This document shows, in pieces, positions 5,523 to 6,940 of a stretch of 6,940 nucleotides of DNA. This DNA is from an uncultured Mycoplasma sp. GTDB taxonomy: Bacteria; Bacillota_I; Bacilli_A; RF39; UBA660. A program made the translations under genes and the position numbers. Numbering within the stretch: position 1 is the stretch's first letter; each line of letters opens with the position of its first letter. The notes under the pieces were generated by a model that worked only from the letters and a program-made list of their open reading frames with translations, made no database searches and was not told where the DNA came from. The stretch covers positions 1 to 6,940 of the forward strand of contig CANOGG010000064.1 of NCBI GenBank assembly GCA_947565485.1, in the 5' to 3' direction.

Positions 5523-6940
5523 TTATTGTTAGGTATTTGGAATAGTTTTTGATAAGTTCTTCTATGAAAATAGAGGGATTTTTTTTAGGGACGTAGAGAT
5601 AGCAATAATTTTTGGTACGAGTTAGGGCGACATAGAAGAGACGGCGTTCTTCTTCGTGGGGGTATAAATCTTTCTTTGGTTGGACATACTTCATGATGCG
5701 TTCGTCTTCAATAAGAGAGGGTAGAGAGTTGGAGTCGTTACTTAAGTTGATGATGAGAGTGTTGTCTTCTTCAAGGCCTTTAGATTTGTGAATGGTTAAG
5801 TAAGTAATGTTTTTGGTGGGATGATTGATATGGGAACTATTGATTTGGGAGGCGTTTACACATTTATAGATGTCGAGATTGTTACGGCCAAGAATAAGAA
5901 GATTGTCGCTTGGTATGTGGTTAAGGGCTTTGGGAAAGTCTTTTTTGATGTCTTGGTAAAAGAAAATAACTATGGGTTTAAGTATTTTTTTGGCTGATTT
6001 GAGGTTCTTAGTTATTTGACGGGGATTTTGCATGACGAAAGAACCGGCGACATTAATTAGTTCTTGGCTGTTACGATAGGTGCTTGTAAGATAGAGTTTT
6101 TTCACTGGGCGAAAGTTATGGGGAAAGCCCAGAAAGTTGTTTAAGTCACAGCCTGAGAAACGATAGATAGATTGGAAATCATCGCCGACGACAGTGATTA
6201 GAGCATTAGTTTTTTCAATGATGGCGCGGACAAGATTTTCGCGGACGTGAGAAGTGTCTTGGTATTCGTCGATAATGATGTATTGGTAGGTTTTAGTGAT
6301 TCCTTTTTTGGTTACTAAAGAGGTAGCCTGGTATATCATGTCATCAAAATCGATTAGGCCTTGGGAATTCTTTTCGAGGATATACATTTTATAAATTTGG
6401 GCAATAATTTTTAGGTAGGGGCGGTCTTTAGGGCGAGCTTTTTGAATAATTTTCTGTAAATAGTTAGGGTTGTAGTAGTTACCAATAAATAGTTTAATGA
6501 AGCGCGAGATAGTTTTTTTATAAGTGGAAAAGTATGGAGAAGTGGTGTAATTTTTCGTGAGAAATAACTTTTTAAAATAGGGGCTATTGTTTAGGGAAGA
6601 AAATATTTCTTCAATTAAGTAGTCGAGGAGGTCAGCTTCGGCGATTTGGTAGGTTATATGATGGTCGTCTAGTATTTCAAGAGCTAGTTTGTGGAAAGTG
6701 TAGACTTTGTTTTCTTGGTTTAGTTCTTTTTTTATTTTTTCTTCTAAACTTAGAGCGGCGGCGTTTGTAAAAGTGATGCAAAGAATGTTAGATAAGGGAA
6801 TGTGAATAGAGGTTGTTAAGTATTTAATTTTGCCCACCATAGTAAGACTTTTACCAGAGCCAGCGCCCGCGATGATAATAGTGTTTTTGTGGTTAGTGGT
6901 CGCCGCTTTGGTTTGTTCTTTATCGAGAGTATTTCCGAGG
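5512..6940 (-). CDS. UvrD/helicase IV-like superfamily 1 DNA helicase, 5' end outside the window
   Basis: ATP-driven 3'-5' DNA translocase or helicase of the UvrD/Rep/HelD group, acting in DNA repair or replication restart. The frame is open to the right edge, giving 475 visible residues; Met at 6840 is not the start because the Q-motif-like DKEQTKAA and Walker A AGAGSGKS (6847-6870) lie before it. Then come motif Ia CITFTNAAALSLEEKI, motif II DEYQDTS (6250-6270), motif III GDDFQSIYRFSG (6151-6186), TYRNSQELINVAGSFVM, motif V TIHKSKGLEED (5764-5796) and motif VI VALTRTK (5611-5631). The GDDFQSIYRFSG and YRNSQELI segments are most like helicase IV-type enzymes, which carry an N-terminal extension, so more protein is expected off the edge. 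From the Q motif to the end it is clearly shorter than PcrA/UvrD, suggesting reduced 1B/2B inserts. It uses many C-ending codons, unlike the plus-strand genes. All motifs look intact. Confidence 0.92.
   Translation of the reverse strand, partial: LGNTLDKEQTKAATTNHKNTIIIAGAGSGKSLTMVGKIKYLTTSIHIPLSNILCITFTNAAALSLEEKIKKELNQENKVYTFHKLALEILDDHHITYQIAEADLLDYLIEEIFSSLNNSPYFKKLFLTKNYTTSPYFSTYKKTISRFIKLFIGNYYNPNYLQKIIQKARPKDRPYLKIIAQIYKMYILEKNSQGLIDFDDMIYQATSLVTKKGITKTYQYIIIDEYQDTSHVRENLVRAIIEKTNALITVVGDDFQSIYRFSGCDLNNFLGFPHNFRPVKKLYLTSTYRNSQELINVAGSFVMQNPRQITKNLKSAKKILKPIVIFFYQDIKKDFPKALNHIPSDNLLILGRNNLDIYKCVNASQINSSHINHPTKNITYLTIHKSKGLEEDNTLIINLSNDSNSLPSLIEDERIMKYVQPKKDLYPHEEERRLFYVALTRTKNYCYLYVPKKNPSIFIEELIKNYSKYLTIINL

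Noticed and set aside
1..6940. Mobile element, CRISPR, toxin-antitoxin or defence system
   Set aside because: No transposase, integrase, terminal repeats, direct-repeat array or recognised defence gene pair. The SF1 helicase alone, with all-housekeeping neighbours, does not make a defence locus.

Overview
The window is an A+T-rich bacterial segment with tightly packed genes, good Shine-Dalgarno sites and Gram-positive-type housekeeping proteins (a ThiI without a rhodanese domain beside a NifS-type cysteine desulfurase, and a DUF2238-like membrane protein). This suggests a low-GC member of the Bacillota or a relative such as an uncultured Bacilli lineage. That is inferred from protein resemblance and base composition, not from a marker gene. 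TGG encodes Trp and a TGA ends the desulfurase inside an ATGA overlap, so the standard bacterial code fits and nothing requires TGA to be read as Trp.

Layout: (1) 2-614 +, a HAM1/ITPA-type nucleoside-triphosphate pyrophosphatase cut by the window edge, with an in-frame stop and a frameshift. (2) 672-1366 +, a multi-pass membrane protein resembling DUF2238/YjdF, split by a frameshift. (3) 1431-2563 +, a NifS/IscS-type cysteine desulfurase with its own promoter, split by a third frameshift. (4) 2560-3033 +, a GNAT acetyltransferase overlapping it by ATGA. (5) 3046-4122 +, a membrane-anchored extracytoplasmic protein of unknown function. (6) 4170-5357 +, the tRNA 4-thiouridine sulfurtransferase ThiI behind a good promoter. 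(7) 5358-5522 +, a 54-residue CxxC...CxxC protein missing from simple ORF calls and translationally coupled to thiI. (8) 5512-6940 -, a UvrD/helicase IV-like SF1 helicase running off the right edge and overlapping the small gene tail to tail.

The functional core is sulfur transfer. The desulfurase takes sulfur from cysteine as a persulfide, and ThiI uses it with ATP to make 4-thiouridine in tRNA (and, in some bacteria, thiamine precursor). The GNAT and the anchored protein lie between them in the same direction; their link to sulfur metabolism is unknown.

The first three genes each carry a lesion while everything after about 1.81 kb reads cleanly. The flanking protein sequence stays well conserved in the right frames, so recent mutation or sequence/assembly error is more likely than long decay. 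I see no defence system, CRISPR array, mobile element, tRNA, rRNA or convincing riboswitch. The window is mostly ordinary housekeeping, and its points of interest are the lesion cluster, the small zinc-ribbon-like gene and a strong strand composition bias.
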